Made by a program: the position numbers and the translations under genes. Shown here piece by piece: positions 11,103 through 23,001 of a stretch of 64,000 bases of DNA (position 1 is its first letter; each line of letters starts with the position of its first letter). Below the pieces are notes generated by a model. It was not told the DNA's origin, did no database searches, and was given only the letters and a program-made list of their open reading frames with translations. The DNA is from Maratus speciosus (lineage: Eukaryota; Arthropoda; Arachnida; Araneae; Salticidae). The stretch is from NCBI GenBank assembly GCA_963932465.1, contig OZ010790.1:346481087-346545086 (forward strand). The letters are read 5' to 3'.

Positions 11103-11968
11103 ATTCTCTTTATTTCTACAATGAAATGCTGATAATTGCTATTGGATTTAAATATGGGATTGACTATTTTGATAATTGCCAATATTGAATTAATTTGTAC
11201 AATGGAATGCTGATAATTTGTACAATAATTTTTAACCAATTAATATGCCTATAATTGTAGAGTATTTTCACAACAAAAATTATTATTCACAACATTCAAC
11301 TTTCACAACAAACAACTATTTTTTTTAAATTTAAACATGAAATATCTTCTAATATATCCATGATTAAGGAGTTATGTTCTCCAAACATAGGTTTAGTTGA
11401 TGCCTTTTTTCTGTTTTAATTATTTAATACTGTTTTGCTTTAAGTCACATTTAGTTTTATTTTAAATTAAATTACTTTGATATTTATAAGTTAATGTTGA
11501 CTCTAGAAAAAAAGGGCCGCCGGGCGGGAAATTTTCAAAAAGAAAGAAATTTTTTTATTCTCTTTATTTCTACAATGAAATGCTGATAATTGCTATTGGA
11601 CTTAAATATGGGATTGACTATTTTGATAATTGCCAATATTGAATTAATTTGTACAATGGAATGCTGATAATTTGTACAATAATTTTTAACCAATTAATAT
11701 GCCTATAATTGTAGAGTATTTTCACAACAAAAATATATACTATTTTTTTTTTAAATTTAAACATGAAATATCTTCTAATATATCCATGATTAAGGAGTTA
11801 TATTCTCCAAACATAGGTTTAGTTGATGCCTTTTTTCTGTTTTAATTATTTAATACTGTTTTGCTTTAAGTCACATTTAGTTTTATTTTAAGTTAAATTA
11901 CTTTGATATTTATAAGTTAATGTTGACTCTAGAAAAAAAGGGCCGCCGGCGGGAAATTTTCAAAAAGG
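11103..11968 (+). repeat. 454-bp tandem duplication
   Basis: Units 11103-11556 and 11557-11968 both begin ATTCTCTTTATTTCTACAAT and both end at AAAGGGCCGCCGG followed by CGGGAAATTTTCAAAAAG. The second unit lacks about 28 bp after CACAACAAAAAT. Each unit also has an internal repeat of the phrase TACAATGRAATGCTGATAAT. There is no coding capacity. Confidence 0.9.
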
Positions 11969-12130
11969 GAACACTATTCTAAAATAAAAAAGGGGTATAT
12001 TTTTCAAAAAGAGATCACTATTCTAAAAAAGGGGTACATTTTTCAAAAAGGGAACACTATTCTGAAAAAAGGGTACATTTTTTCAAAAAGAGAAACACTA
12101 TTCTAAAAAAGGACATTTTTTTCAAAAAGG
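11955..12130 (+). repeat. ~45-bp minisatellite, about 4 units
   Basis: Units contain TTTTTCAAAAAGGGAACACT and ATTCTAAAAAAGGGGTACA. The array starts directly at the end of the 454-bp duplication, whose last bases match the unit start. Confidence 0.8.
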
Positions 12131-12308
12131 GCACACTTGTACCTTGTTCACAAAAATATTTTGAACTGGTTTGTTTAGAATCCCTCATAACATTTTCATC
12201 CACTCTGCTCTTCATTTGATAGTATACGAGTAAAATGAAATTCCATAATTACTTCAGAATTGTTCTCCAAATTGCAATAGTGAAAAAGTTGCCCATAAAA
12301 TAATAATA

Positions 12309-12830
12309 ACTAGTAAATCTGCAGATCAGGAGCCTCAACGTCATCTTTGCAAGTCATTGTTTTTTAACTCTCATTGCATAATATTCAACTTCCTACAAAT
12401 CGCTTTTTAAAGTTTTCAAATTACATAAATATTTATGAGCATACAAGATACTTCGTAAAGTTTCAGAAATTAAAAGTGTTAAACAAGTGGTTGTACATTG
12501 ATGTTCTGAAATTCTGATGAGCTACTTATTCTGGTAACTTTTTAAATCAAAAATTGCATTTCTTCAGGGGGGCTCTGCCCCCCTGAACCCCCCGCAATCT
12601 ATTTAAATTTACATTCGTAATTTTTTATTGATTGTGCGGATGGTTATAGTATATCTTAGTTTTTTTTACGCTGTGATTTATAAGGATAAGCATAAGTTTT
12701 TTTTTATAAATTAATAAAATTTAAATTTAAAATAAAATATTCATGTTAACCGTACACAGCAATAAATCTTGAAGTGACGCCAAAAATGTAACCCTAAAAT
12801 CCGCTACATTCGGCACAACACAACGACGTG

Positions 12831-12864
<34 letters not shown>

Positions 12865-14050
12865 GGTTGAAGTCAAAGAATTTGGTCCCTGTTCCACGTG
12901 CTTGTTTTGTTTGGGCCGAATGAGGGCATTTAAATCTGAGTGATAACGCACGTCGTATTGCAAACTGTTTTTACGGCATACTGCATCTCCATCTATCTCT
13001 TTCCTCCGTGAATAATAGTTAATTTTATTTTACCCAAGATCTTTTTATTCCAGCATCTTTGTTTTCGATAAATGACGTCTAATTCACCTGCTATGCGTAC
13101 TTACTCAAAACTTTTCATCTTGTTATATTAAGAAATACTCGAGAGTTTTTATTTTTATTTTTAATATGCCACCATATTAATTTTTCTATTCTTAATTTTA
13201 TTTTTCATTTTCCTGTTTCACGACAAAATATTTCAATTGAAAATTGTTTAAAAGAAAATATTATTCCGGGTTTTGGATTTTCTTGGCAACAATTAAAGAA
13301 ATATTGATAAATGTTATGGGGAAATGTTACGTTATTCTCTATGAAAATAATGAACTTTTGTATTTTTAAGCAAAATATTTCAATAAAATAAATAAAATAA
13401 ATGAAATATTGCCTATTTTTATTTCTGGGTTAAAATCCTTCTATATGCAAAGATACAAATGCATTAATTCATCTGTTTTGACGTTGGCTTTACTCAAGCA
13501 TTATACACGCAATTATACTAATATTATTAGGACCAAATGCGTTGCTAGGCAACAGAGAAAGAAAAGGAAAAAAAATGAAATATGCATTATGTCAATTTGA
13601 TAAAACAAAATCCTTTATATTATTGGAAAACATACATAAAATTCCCCCCAATATTATAAACCTAATTAAAAAAATCTCGCAAATATATTGACATAATTTA
13701 TTGGAATAATTTAATAATGTTATTTAAAAATTTCAGCATCAAAAATTTACCATTTAAATCCACTTTTCATATGAGCCATTTCTTTCAACAAATGAAAATC
13801 TGAAAATCGTCTGACTTGCCATTGAAAAGCATTATAGAGCAAAATAAAATGTTCCATATTTCCCGAACGAATGAACCAAATTTAACCCAAAACTATACAG
13901 CTAAGTCCGGGTACCTCATCAACATGCCCAGTGAATTTCAAGCCGATCGGATGCTTTTTGCGGCAGTTATCGCGGAACAGACAGACAGACTAACAGAAAC
14001 CAAAACTTTTCGTGTCTCCACAGTAAGCCTTCACTGACGTTTCGGCAATA
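12309..14050 (+). mobile_element. Element H5, first of two head-to-tail copies
   Basis: Begins ACTAGTAAATCTGCAGATCA and ends CTTCACTGACGTTTCGGCAATA. Inside is a G/C palindrome CAGGGGGGCTCTGCCCCCCT at 12565, a poly-A at about 12834-12863, and a terminal block CGGAACAGACAGACAGACTA. No coding capacity was seen; ORFs at 13409-13600 and 13816-14037 are in the repeat and show no domain. CAGACAGAC motifs next to the end are shared with HINE-like families elsewhere in the window, but a hairpin and subterminal inverted repeat are only weakly visible here (AACGTCA near 12338, TGACGTT near 14036). Confidence 0.7.
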
Positions 14051-15061
14051 ACTAGTAAATCTGCAGATCAGGAGCCTCAACGTCAGCTCTGCAAGTCATT
14101 GTTTTTAGACTCACTTTGGTAATATTCAGTTTATTGCAAACCGCAATTTAAAGTTTTCAAATTATGTAATTATTTATAAGAATAAAAAATACGAACCTTT
14201 CAGACATTAGAAGCATTAAATTAAAAACGTTATGGAAGGATATTTCGAAATTTTCATGAGCTGTTAATTCTGGTATATTTTTTAAATAATAAAGTAGATT
14301 TCTTCAGGGGGGCTCCGCTCCCCTGAACCCCCCGTGGTCTTATTAATTTACATACGTAACATTTTATTGATTGCGCTAATGGTTAGCGCAAATCTTAGAT
14401 TTCTTTTTACACTTCCGAGCCTTATTTTACAATTCTGGTAACACAGAAAATGATTTACATTGACGCAATTATATTAAACGTTTAAGTTTATTGAATGAAA
14501 ATGTAATTTCCTTTAAAAATAAAATAATTTTCATTCATATTTTCTGAAATGAGGCGGCATTAAGAAGTAACACACGTCAAAATACTTTTTTCCAGGCAAT
14601 CTAGTTAATGCTTGGTTTTTAAGGATGAAAATATTTATTTCCCGATACAATGACGTCATTTTCGACAGCGATAATTTTGCGGTGCATAATTTTGATATTT
14701 ACTATATATTTGCTCTTCAAAAGTTATTTTTTCCTCATTGGAATTTTCGATTAAGAATTAACATTTCTATTAGCTGTATGCAGACGATAAACCATGAGAT
14801 ATTAGTAACAATTTTTTTTTAATAATAAGAATTAATATCATAACACAAGCCCCTTTTATTTCAACCTCAAAGCGTATTCGTTTTATTTTTGATATATGAG
14901 ATCAAATTCACCTTCATTTCGTATTTTCACTTTACTTCTAATATGAAGGCGTATTCATGTCTATTTTTTATTTCATTTTCCTCTCGCACATAAAAATCTT
15001 TCAAATTAAAATTAACTGTTTAGGATAAATTTTTATTCCGGGATTGAATTTTCGTGGCAAC

Positions 15062-15102
<41 letters not shown>

Positions 15103-15862
15103 TTGTTAAATTTCATAGCAAAATGTCGATTTATTCCTTATGAAAATAATGAACTTTTTAATTTAAAAGAAAAATATTTGAACAAAATAAATAGAACATA
15201 GTCTTTCTTTATTTCTGTGGTAAATTCCATTTATATGTAAAGACACAAAGGCATTAATTCGTCCCTTTTGACTTTGATTTAACTTCAAACAATTACACAT
15301 ACTTTCACATTTACGATATTTTTAGGTGTAGTTCGCTGCTAGGTAACAGTTAAAAGATAATAAAAACAATTAAATATGTGCTTAAAAAGAAAATTTATAT
15401 TAAAAAAAATATTTTATATTATTGAAACACATGTATAAAATCCCTCCATAAAAGTTATACACCGAATTTAAAAACTCTGACAAATGTATACACAAAATTT
15501 CAAACTAATATGAATAATGTATGGTTCTAATTAGGAAATTTCATCATCCTTAATTTAGCATTTAAATCCTTTAATCATATGAGCCATTTCTTTTCAACAA
15601 ATAAAAATGCAAAAATCGCCTGAATTGCTATAGGAAAGCATTTAGTTGCAAAATAAAATGTTCTATATATTCCGAACGAATGAACCAAATTTAACCAAAA
15701 ACTATACAGCTAAATCCGGGGATTTCACCAACATGCATCCTTAATTTTAAGATAATCGGATACTTTTTACGGCAGTTATCGCGGAACAGACAGACAGACT
15801 AACGGAAACCAAAACTTTTCGTGTCTCCACAGTAAGCCTTCACTGACGTTTCGGCAATAATA
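14051..15862 (+). mobile_element. Element H5, second head-to-tail copy
   Basis: The same order of blocks as the preceding copy: ACTAGTAAATC start, palindrome CAGGGGGGCTCCGCTCCCCT at 14305, then the CAGACAGACAGACTAACGG and TGACGTTTCGGCAATA end. Its poly-A (15066-15101) is at a different internal place from that of copy 1, so the tracts arose separately. The two copies abut without spacer. Confidence 0.7.
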
Positions 15863-16020
15863 ATTTTAAGCAATTCAGGGTGTGATGTTGAAACGCATAT
15901 AAATACATATATATTTTGAGATATTTTTCCGGGATCAACTGAATTGCAACGGGGCGCATAGGAAGTGTTAAAAAGGGCAGTCGGACGCATCGGAAGGGTT
16001 TAAAAGAGCTACCGTGTGCA

Positions 16021-16075
16021 AAATAAATAAATAAATAAATGAAAATAAATAAATGAAAATAAATAAATAAATAAA
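16021..16075. repeat. (AAAT)n microsatellite, followed by a GC palindrome
   Basis: An imperfect AAAT run. Immediately after it is GGGCCGCCGGGCGCTGCGCCC-like sequence containing the 13-bp palindrome GGGCGCTGCGCCC near 16086. The GGGCCGCCGG part also ends both 454-bp units at 11.5 and 11.9 kb. Confidence 0.85.
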
Positions 16076-16247
16076 AAGGGCCGCCGGGCGCTGCGCCCTG
16101 CTAAAGCGGCTTGGAGTCAACACTAAGTAAAGAAAATTATTTTTAATCTCAATAATAATAGCTTAAGTCATGTGACTGTCATCAACATTTCCGAGTTGAT
16201 CTCTTCGCTTTTTATATGCCAGAGGCGGCCAATTTGCTAATTCATTG

Positions 16248-17372
16248 TTGCGACATTTCTAATTCCACTAGACTTCTGTTCTATCGTCCTTCAGAACCGT
16301 TCTGATTGGCTGGCCAGCTCCAGATGAAGTGGCCATACGCCCCAGCATCGTTTGCACATATTCGGATATTTGTTTTCAGCTATTTCGTTTCTGATGCTAG
16401 ATAAGTTTGATTCGAATAAATTATTTTTCATTTTTAGATGATGAAACTGCTATTTTCTACTTGAAAGTATTCAAAAATACCTGTATAAAACAAACCTCCC
16501 GTCATTTCCATACTAAAACCATTTTTTTTTCAAACCTTTTAAGATAGAGTCATAAAGACTGTTTCATAAATTTTGAATGTTATTTATATTAAAAATTATT
16601 AAAAAATTTATAATTTATAATAAAAACGCATTTTCCCTTATAAAACGTCGCAGTTGCAGGGAGAATTTGCATATCTAAATCATTAAAAAATATAAAATTA
16701 GAAACTTTTTTCTTTTTTTGGCGGGGGGGGGGGGGGGGTGGAATATCTTCTAACTGTCCCCTGAATTTGCAACTGAATTCCTATACCTCCATGAAACATA
16801 TTTAAAAATTCCATATTCAGTGCTGAAAAAAGAATACTTTTCAGGGTTATTTTTAGTATCAGGGTTACAAAAATAAATAAATCAAAAATAACCCTGGTTT
16901 TATATTTTTTTCATGGTTTAGATATGCAAATTCCCCTGCAATTGCAGTGTTTTATAAGTGGCAAGAGTTTTTAATATAAATTATATATTTTATTTTATAA
17001 TTTTTAATATAAATAACATTTAAAAATTATGAAACAGTCTTAATCTTAAAAGGTTTGAAAAAAAAAAAAAATAATAAAACAGTTTTAGTATGGAAATGAT
17101 GGAGGTTTGTTTTATGCAGGTATTTTTGAATACTTTTAAGTAGAAAATAGCAGTTTCATCATTTAAAAATGGAAAATAATTTATTCAAATCAAACTTATG
17201 TAGCATCAGAAACAAAATAGCTGAAAACAAACATCCGAATATATGCAAACGGTGTTCGGACGTTTAGCCACTTCATCTGAATCAGGCCAGCCAATCAGAA
17301 CGGCTCTGAGGACGCTAGAACAGGTTCTGAAGAACGTTAGAACAGAAGTCTAGTGGAAATAGAAATGTCGCT
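16248..17372. mobile_element. Long foldback element, arms ~440 bp, spacer ~230 bp
   Basis: The left arm (16248-16690) has GCGACATTTCTAATTCCACT, CTGATTGGCTGGCC and CTGATGCTAGATAAGTTTG. The right arm (16917-17372) has their reverse complements in reverse order. Arm identity is moderate to high by eye. A ~32-bp imperfect direct repeat (TAATAGCYTAWKTCATGYGACT) lies outside both ends at 16156 and 17442. The spacer has a G tract and a small second inverted repeat around CCCTG. There is no ORF. Transcription through it would give a long hairpin RNA. Confidence 0.85.
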
Positions 17373-17555
17373 TCATTGTTAGCCAGGTACAAGTGATAAA
17401 TTGCCAAATATTGTTCCATCGCCATCATGTTATCAGTTTTATAATAGCCTATTTCATGCGACTGTCATAAACAATTTTTCGCTTGCTAAATTAAAACAAA
17501 GCTTTGATGTTGAAATTAAATGTCATAGTTTATGATATTATTTCATACTTTCTTT

Positions 17556-17726
17556 TAGGTAGATTTCGTATGAAATACTACCTATTACATTCTCCCCTAT
17601 GTTGGAATTTCTGAAAATTTTTTGCAGATCTACACCGATCATGACCCCTAGAACCCAAAACCTCCCCCAGTAAAAAACTTTATATCTATATCTATATCTA
17701 TCTTTATATATATATATATATATATA
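17556..17726 (-). mobile_element. HINE-like element H1, 3' end fragment
   Basis: On the minus strand it has (TA)n, then GGGGTCATGATCGGTG, AAAAAATTTTCAGAAATT and a hairpin TAGGTAGTATTTC...GAAATCTACCTA. This is the same order as the end of the full H1 element at 22870-23001. The pogo-like element starting at 17727 inserted into its (TA)n. Confidence 0.7.
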
Positions 17727-18104
17727 GGGGAAGGTGGGGCAAAATCGGGTACCATAAATGTTTGTTGTTCTTAAATGCAATCAAATGGGAAAACAAATTC
17801 TGAACACCGTTTTTCATTTTAAATGAATCTTTGGCTATATTAAAACATACTCTTTTCAGTAAAAAATGTAATTGATTATATAAAAAAAATAGCTTTTTTC
17901 ACTCATTTTCTTAAAAAAAAAAATCTTGTTTAATATAGTAAAAAATACATTTTTGTTATATTTAACAAAACGAAATTGCACATGTGTTAAAAATAAATCT
18001 GTAGCAAATTATCTACATTGTATATGCCTACTTATTTTATGCTGGAAGTCTTAGAGTTATTTTAACTGCAAAAAATCACACAAAAATTTATTATCATACT
18101 CTCC

Positions 18105-18417
18105 TTCATACTACGTGCTTCGTGTGCCTATCCGTGACACATCACAAATTGTATCCAACTTTCTTTGGATTTAGAATTAGAGTAAAGCTCATTGCAAAAC
18201 ATTCAAATTTCATTATCTTCTTCATCCTCTGAGGATGCCTCATCAACCTTTTTTGGTTTCTTTTCCTGTTGATTCTTATTTTCTTTTTAAGAATCTTCCT
18301 TTTTCGTTTTGCAGACTGTTTGGCTTCTTTCTCTTTAATATCTGTTTCGAGCTCTAAATTATACGGTGAAGTAGTTACAATAACAGTTTCCACTTCTTTT
18401 ACCAGCTCTTTTCTCAA
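18105..18417 (-). pseudogene. Remnant of pogo-like transposase C-terminal region
   Basis: Read on the minus strand, the remnant first gives a phrase like VETVIVTTSPYNLELE. A basic KRKRKILKK tract follows, and after a frameshift an acidic SSEDEEDNE segment. After another frame change it gives CNELYSNSKSKESW, then MCHG, a stop, and AHEA. This order (TSPY-type linker, basic tract, acidic Ser/Glu run, small Cys/His motif with W and HEA) is what I know from the C-termini of pogo-like transposases in arthropods. The DDE catalytic core is not visible; it may have been lost or lie beyond the nested insertion. With at least two frameshifts and a stop it cannot encode a working enzyme. The assignment rests on motif memory, not on a search. 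Confidence 0.55.
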
Positions 18418-18762
18418 TCTTAAAGCCTTCCTGGGGAGGTGTTAAAACATTTTAATTGAAATTGGAAATGCAGATTGCTAGCTATACAATATCAGATCTC
18501 GATAGAAGAGGTTGGATGTTGTCAACAACTGGATGTGTGATGTCGACACTTTTAAATGTGGAAAGATGAGCTTCATTATCCTGTGATATTTCAGAAATAT
18601 TTATTGCTGCAACTATGCCAACCTATCGCTGCTTAGACTTAGGTGTTTTATCATTGACTTTCATGGGTTTCTCTGTCATTTCCGAAGGAGCAAATAGATC
18701 CAGAAAAAACATCATTGTTGTAAGGAAAAATCCCTGTTTTCTCAAACCGTCTGATTGGAGTA

Positions 18763-19965
18763 CAGTCATTCAGGGTAACTTTGAACCGCATTTTCTCTAT
18801 TTTCATATGCCACACTCTTATTTTAAGAATATTGTTGCAACTAAGGGCATAAAAGAGAAGAAATGATCCTAAATTATTGTATGATTATCAAAAATTAAGG
18901 AATAATAATGATAAAAGCAATAAAAAATGATTTTTTAGCCTGGTTCAAAGTTACCTAGCCATTTAAGCTAACTTTGCACCATGTGATAAATATTATCTAA
19001 AATAATTCATTATAAAAGAAAGTATTATAGTTAGGACAACTTTTAACCCCCAAAAATGTTTTCAGATATGTAAAGACTCCGAATTTACATTTCCCAACAT
19101 CACAAGATTTATATATTTTATGATATTAAAACAAATAGTATGCATAAGAACAGTGGAAGAAGATAACCATGAATCTTTAGAAAAAAAAAACTGTTTATTG
19201 TTATTGTTCAACTGTTTATTGTCGTAAAAATGCAGTAAAAAACAATTTTCAATGTTTTAACTCAATAATATATCCATAGTTACAGTAATACATACTAGTA
19301 CTAGTATTATTCAAACAAGAATAAAAAATGTCGAATGTATGAAATGTCAAAAGTGAGTAGCTCCGCCCCGAATAACGCCTTTAAATGAATTGTTTGTATT
19401 TTACACATATTTGTGAAAATATTTACATGTTATATCTAATGCACATTTTCGGCATTTATATAAAATATACGTGCAGATATGGTAAATTTTTGACAATAGT
19501 ACCTGTAATCAGTAAATTATAAACGTCAGTATAACTTTGAGCCGGCTCAAAGTTACCCTGAAAATGTGGTAAAATGTTAGTGCCTTCTTATTTTACATTT
19601 TATTAACTATTAATAAATAAATAATCACAAAATATTAACTCATTTACAACATTTAAATAATAATATGTCTTATAAATGAGTATATTGTTACTTACTATAA
19701 AAATTTAATTGGATTACAACAACTTCAAAACAGCATTCAAAATTTACTTGAAAACGGTACTTCACAAAAATAGTTATATGATGCAAATAATTGCGCATAA
19801 TGTTGTTAATTTATTTTCTAAAATAAAGAGTAGCAATCCCAGTTTAGAACCTTGCCAACAGAGCACAGTTCGGGAGTACATTTAGTCTTTTGGGGTCAAA
19901 ACTATTGAAAATTAGGAGGTGGTGCAAAGTTACACCCCATGGTTCAAAGTTACCCTGAATGACTG
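18763..19965. mobile_element. TA-inserting DNA transposon with perfect 25-bp TIRs, 1203 bp
   Basis: The first 25 bases, beginning CAGTCATTCAGGGTAACTTT, are matched exactly by the reverse complement of the last 25. TA flanks both sides (18761-18762 and 19966-19967). A CAGT start and TA duplication fit the Tc1/mariner-pogo group. It is non-autonomous: the only ORF overlapping it (18615-18866) crosses the border and has no domain. Extra TIR-like pieces lie inside (18942 and 19534-19560). Perfect TIRs suggest it is younger than the decayed host element. Confidence 0.85.
19534..19553. repeat. Perfect 20-bp palindrome of TIR-like sequence
   Basis: ACTTTGAGCCGGCTCAAAGT is its own reverse complement. 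It continues to the right as TACCCTGAA, so it looks like two TIR inner parts joined head to head inside the 1203-bp element. Confidence 0.85.
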
Positions 19966-20832
19966 TATTTATAACTACTGCTCTAAAAAATGCAGCTTTG
20001 AATAATTTTCTGAATTAGTAAATTGCTACAGATCGCCCAGTATTGGAAGTAACTACTTCCTCACCACTTGTTTGTAGTATAAGTTTAGAAGTGCTATGAA
20101 TAAAACATGAAAGGGTTAACAGCACTTAACAGCATTAAATTGCAATTTAAAACTCCATGCTAAAGTATTAAGTTTCCTAAAAAAATCATTCCATGAGTGT
20201 AGGACAAAAATGGGTGTACCCGGTTTTGACCCACTCTTAAGTACCCGGTTTTACCCCAACGTGACACAGATTTTTAAACATGACGCCACTACTCTCAGTC
20301 GTATAGTAAAAGATCAGTAAAACTGTTAAAATACTTGCCAGAAGGCAAATAATTAAATATAGCACATACCAATATTTAATATTCTGGCAAACAGTTAATA
20401 TATGCGTAAAACCTAGAAACAAACAAAATATTTTTTTAAGAGAAATTCAAACGCATTCCTGAACACAAACATAACTGCACACAGTGCTTCGTTCAGCTAC
20501 AAATGCCGTAATGACTTTCGACAAGCAATTACTGGTGTTGGCCGACAGATAAAAGTTCAAATAAGGAGGAACGAGCGCTACCCGGTTTTACCCGCCTACC
20601 CGGTTTTGTACAACTCTTCCCTATATATAACCATTAATTAAACATTACTGACAACCAACAAAAATTGTGATAGTGTGAATGAATTTACAACAATACAGTT
20701 TCCCCAAACACACTGAATGGATACCAAAAACATAATATACAAGGTGCCATGTATAAAATAAAGTCCCTTGTACTATATAACTAGAATTAATGAGGAAGAA
20801 AAAAAGTCCTTCCGGCCAGTGCCGGGAGGAAG

Positions 20833-23001
20833 AGGTAGCTTTCATATTCCTTATTTTAAAAAAGCCAACTTATATTATTCAAACACATGAAGCTCAATTA
20901 AGTGGAAACCGAATGTAGGAGATTCAATACTAATTTTTATCAATACTAAATCTTTATGAATGAGAATTTCGCGAAATCAGTCAGCTTTATCCAAGCTGCT
21001 TTTAATTAAAGTAACTTATATTTGTCTGCCAAATTCGGCGATTTCTTAAAGTGCCTGCCATTTTAAGACAACATGGTGGATGAGGCTAACCAGTGAGCTT
21101 GGTCGAGACCTTAGTAATTGCTGTGCACATGCTCACTCACATCGGAATCGGTTGATATATACGAGTGCTTTCGCAGGCAAAAAATCAGATTTTTCAAAAT
21201 GTCACCCACGTTAGGAATTGAAACTACTATATCTGAGCCATTTTTTAAGATAAAGGCAAACAAAAAATGCTCCTGAATCCTTATATCAAGGTCAAATACT
21301 TAAGAAAGAAACCTTTTCCAATTTCTATTTTTTTTGCACCTCACTTTAAATATATATATTTTTAATTTAATGGCCGCCATTTTGAAACAAGATGGCTGAT
21401 GAAGCTGGCCAGCGAACTTGGTCGAGATATTGATGTATACTATCCACATGCCTTCTTCCATCGAAATAGGCGAATACGTGTGGTATCGCGTGACAAATAC
21501 AAGATCGTTTCACAGTGTTAGCCATGATAGAAATTCAAAGTGCTACAATTCAACCACTTTTTAAGATATAAACAAAAGAACAAATTTTCAGAAACAAAAA
21601 CTGCTCCGAATCTTTGTATCAAGGCCAAACACATAAAAAAAATCTTTTTCATTTTCCAATTTTTTAATACCTCATTTTAAATTTTAAAATACATTTTTAA
21701 AAAAAATCGCAACCCTTTTGAAACAAGATGGCGAATGAAGCTGGCCAACGAACTCGGTCGAGACATTGGTATGCACTATGTACAGACCAAGTAATATCCA
21801 AATCGGTTCATAAATACGCCTGTTATCGAAAGACAAAAATCAGGTCGTTTTAAAATGTCAGCCACAATAGAAATTCAAAATGTTATAACTCAGCCATTTT
21901 TTTAGATATAGACAAAACAAAACCTGTTCCGGAATCTTTGTATTAAGGTCAAACACATACGAAAAAATCTTTTTCATTTTCCAATTTTTTGGCATCTCAT
22001 TTTAAATTTAAATTTTTAAAAATTTTTTTAAATGGCCGCCATTTTGAAACAAGATGGCGGATGAAGCTGGCCAACGAACTCGGTTGAGTTATTTGTATGT
22101 ACTATGTACGCACCAAGGTACATCCAAATCGGTTCATAAATAGGTCTGTTATCACGTGGCAAAAATCAGGGCGTTTCAAAATGTCAGCCACGCTAGAAAT
22201 TCAAAATGCTATAACTCAGCCATTTTTTAAGATATAAACGAAAAAAAAACTGCTTCCAAATCTTTTTATCAAGGTCAAACACATAAGAAAAAAATATTTT
22301 TTCAATTTTCAATTTTTTGGTACCACATTTCCAATTTAAATTTTTCTTAAAATTTTAAATGGCCGCCATTTTTAAACAAAATGGCGGATGAAGCTGGCCA
22401 ACGAACTCGGTCGAGACATTGGTCTTTACTATGTATAAACGAAGTTGCATCCAAATCGGTTCATAAATACGCCTTTTATCGCGTGACAAAATTCAGGACG
22501 TTTCAAAATGTCAGTTTCGCTAGAAATTCAAAATGCTATAACTCAGCCATTTTTTAAGATATAGACGAAACAAAAACGGCTACGGAGTCTTTGTATAAAG
22601 GTCAAATACATAAGAAAAAAATATTTTTCCATTTTCAATTTTTTGGTACCACATTTCAAATTTTAAATTTTTTTAAAAATTTTAAATGGCCGCCATTTTG
22701 AAACAAAATGGCGGATGAAGCTGGCCAACGAACTCGGTCGAGACATTGGTATGTACTATGTACACACCGAATTACATCCAAATCGGTTCATAAATACGAG
22801 AGTTACAGTATGACATAGGTCATATATATATATATATATATATATATTGATATATATATATATATATATATATATCAATTTTGAACGGAGGGTGGTTTCG
22901 GGGTCTGGGGGTCATGATCGATGAAAATATACCAAAATTTTTTGAAATCGCTTTCCTCCGAACGGCTGCAATAGGTAGCTTTTTGTAAAGAAAGCTACCT
23001 A
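20833..23001 (+). mobile_element. HINE/Helentron-like element H1 with 326-bp tandem units
   Basis: The left subterminal repeat AGGTAGCTTTC (20833-20843) is matched exactly, inverted, by GAAAGCTACCT (22990-23000). The right copy is also one arm of a terminal hairpin, TAGGTAGCTTT / AAAGCTACCTA (22972-22982 and 22991-23001). Between them are about 5.5 units of ~326 bp marked by AATGGCCGCCATTTTGAAAC (near 21369, 21704, 22031, 22359, 22685). A (TA)n microsatellite (22824-22875) precedes the hairpin end. This order is the plan known for Helentron-associated elements. No Rep/helicase is present. The ORF at 22820-23218 is a shadow. Confidence 0.7.
22824..22875. repeat. (TA)n microsatellite in H1
   Basis: A TA run interrupted by TTGA. 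The H1 fragment at 17556 has a (TA)n run at the same place in the element. Confidence 0.9.

Larger units (their letters stand above)
17727..20621 (-). mobile_element. Decayed pogo-like (Tc1/mariner group) element, 2.9 kb
   Basis: Ends are GGGGAAGGTGGGGCAAAATC at the left and, on the opposite strand, GGGAAGAGTTGTACAAAACC at the right. Both ends carry further GGGTA-type motifs (four TACCCGGTTTT blocks at 20216-20610). Both ends are flanked by TATATA, consistent with TA insertion into a TA run. Inside is a broken transposase C-terminus on the minus strand. A second element (18763-19965) has inserted, leaving about 1.7 kb of original sequence. Confidence 0.65.

Noticed and set aside
20833..22800. 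CRISPR-like array
   Set aside because: Units are ~326 bp contiguous repeats without unique spacers, in a eukaryotic context.
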